From positions 2,790,001 to 2,854,000 of the forward strand of contig NZ_AP028947.1 in NCBI RefSeq assembly GCF_036323495.1: DNA of 64,000 nt. The letters run 5' to 3'. Below are positions 63,000 through 64,000 of this stretch, piece after piece. Source of the stretch: Limnobacter thiooxidans (lineage in GTDB: Bacteria > Pseudomonadota > Gammaproteobacteria > Burkholderiales > Burkholderiaceae_B). The notes beneath the pieces were generated by a model, which worked only from the letters and a program-made list of their open reading frames with translations, made no database searches and was not told where the DNA came from. Within the stretch, counting starts at the first letter, position 1. Every line of letters begins with the position of its first letter. The position numbers and the translations under genes are program-made.

Positions 63000-64000
63000 T
63001 CAGCCTTTGGTTCTGGAAATGGCGAAGCTGTTGATGTATTCCTCAGGCTTCTTTGGATCGAAAGGCTTGCCCATCACGCTGAATTTTTTGTCCAGTGTGG
63101 AAGGTGTGGCCATGCCCAGTTCTTTCATCAAGCGTGTTGCATCGGTTGCCAAAAACACCTCCTTGGCAATCTTGTTGTAGTTCACCTCGCCCTTGATCTG
63201 GCCCCAACGCTTCATCTGCGTCAAAATCCAGATCGCAAAACTCTGGTACGGGAAGGGATCAAAGTCGATGCGCTGTGGGTCTTTCTTGATGCCACCGAGG
63301 CCATCGGCATAAGTGCCAGTCAACACCTGCTCCACCACGGTCAAGGGCTGATTCAGGTAGTTGGTGGGGGCAATAGCTGCGGCAATTTCCTTGCGGTTTT
63401 CTGGCTTGCGAGCGTACGCAGTTGCATCCAGCACGGCCTTCAACAAGGCCTTGTAGCTGTTGGGGTTCTGGGTCACAAATTCCTTGCTGGCGGCAAAGGC
63501 GCAGCAAGGGTGCCCGGCCCAAATTTCTTTCGACAACATGTGGATGAAACCCACGCCGTCATACACTGCGCGCTGGTTCACAGGGTCAGGTGCCAAAAAT
63601 CCGTCAATGTTGTCAGCCCGCATGTTGGCGACCATCTCGGGTGGAGGCACTGCGCGAATTTGCACATCACGGTCAGGATCAAGACCTGCTTCAGCCAGGT
63701 AATAGCGCAGCAGGTAGTTGTGCATGGAGTAATCAAAAGGCACCGCAAACTTGAAGCCCTTCCAGTCTTTCGGATCGCGTTTGTCTTTGTGCTTCATGGC
63801 CAGCGTAATGGCCTGCCCGTTGATGTTTTCCACTGCAGGCATGGTCCATGGTATGGCATTAGAACCCACGCCCATGGAGATCGCCAAAGGCATCGGCGAC
63901 AGCATGTGCGCAGCATCGTATTCCTTGGCCAGCGACTTGTCGCGCACCACCGCCCAACCTGCAGTTTTCACCACTTCAACATCCAGACCCTGCTTGGCAT
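63000..64000 (-). CDS. Nitrate/cyanate-type substrate-binding protein (5'-truncated)
   Basis: The frame is open to the window end, reading AKQGLDVEVVKTAGWAVVRDK, so the N-terminus and signal peptide are missing. The visible 333 residues match NrtA/CynA-type binding proteins: PMPLAISMGVGSNAIPWTMP, NYLLRYYLAEAGLDPDRDV, PPEMVANMRADNIDGFLAPDP and AGHPCCAFAASKEFV. It delivers the anion to the adjacent permease. Given cynS at the end of the operon, cyanate is the likely ligand, nitrate the alternative. Confidence 0.92.
   Translation of the reverse strand, partial: AKQGLDVEVVKTAGWAVVRDKSLAKEYDAAHMLSPMPLAISMGVGSNAIPWTMPAVENINGQAITLAMKHKDKRDPKDWKGFKFAVPFDYSMHNYLLRYYLAEAGLDPDRDVQIRAVPPPEMVANMRADNIDGFLAPDPVNQRAVYDGVGFIHMLSKEIWAGHPCCAFAASKEFVTQNPNSYKALLKAVLDATAYARKPENRKEIAAAIAPTNYLNQPLTVVEQVLTGTYADGLGGIKKDPQRIDFDPFPYQSFAIWILTQMKRWGQIKGEVNYNKIAKEVFLATDATRLMKELGMATPSTLDKKFSVMGKPFDPKKPEEYINSFAISRTKG

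Overview
This window of moderate GC looks like a chromosome segment from a betaproteobacterium, most likely Burkholderiales and perhaps close to Limnobacter. That is an inference from gene content and protein style, not from a marker gene. Genes are dense, many start and stop codons overlap, and signal transduction genes are unusually abundant. I see no prophage, insertion sequence, rRNA or CRISPR array.

Layout. 0-2.4 kb: the end of a sensor kinase, phoH-ybeY and a tRNA-Lys with its own promoter and terminator. 2.5-10.4 kb: a phosphorelay island with a LuxR-type regulator, a membrane hybrid kinase, an overlooked 52-residue ORF, an unknown protein, an orphan Hpt protein and a very large soluble hybrid kinase with two ATPase domains. 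10.4-13.2 kb: a secreted protein, an unknown protein and a divergent TetR-type regulator behind two tandem palindromes. 13.2-18.1 kb: a 1630-residue soluble chemoreceptor with eleven near-identical 91-residue repeats (a giant poly-HAMP array). 18.3-24 kb: HD-GYP, HDOD and REC-PAS proteins plus a divergent kinase. 22.9-33.7 kb: a complete chemosensory operon with unusual parts (receptor with two signalling tips, triple-CheW protein, CheB, HEAT protein, CheR, two small receivers, CheA, STAS protein, second receptor).

34-45 kb: peroxiredoxin, a GH17-GT2 glucan synthase with an alkaline-phosphatase-superfamily membrane partner, an MHS transporter, a hydrolase and secreted protein pair with a decayed paralogue fragment nearby, a Ca2+/Na+ antiporter and an atypical receiver. 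45-52.5 kb: DUF547, ATP-grasp and YHS proteins, then a PhnD-type ABC transporter immediately followed by egtD. 52.5-60 kb: two orphan genes, a methyltransferase, a SenB-like glycosyltransferase overlapping a FAD-oxidoreductase/SelD fusion, and a TVP38-type membrane protein. 60.3-64 kb: FKBP and a cyanate/nitrate-type ABC transporter with cyanase.

The most interesting items are: (1) a probable selenium uptake and selenoneine-type locus (ABC importer, EgtD for hercynine, SenB-like selenosugar synthase, SelD fusion) in which the C-Se-bond-forming SenA is not visible; (2) the giant poly-HAMP receptor; (3) a family of three structured intergenic repeats (52.5, 54.2 and 59.8 kb) whose stems are preserved by compensatory changes; (4) the double-tip receptor with triple CheW. 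All functions are read from motifs by eye; no database search was run.
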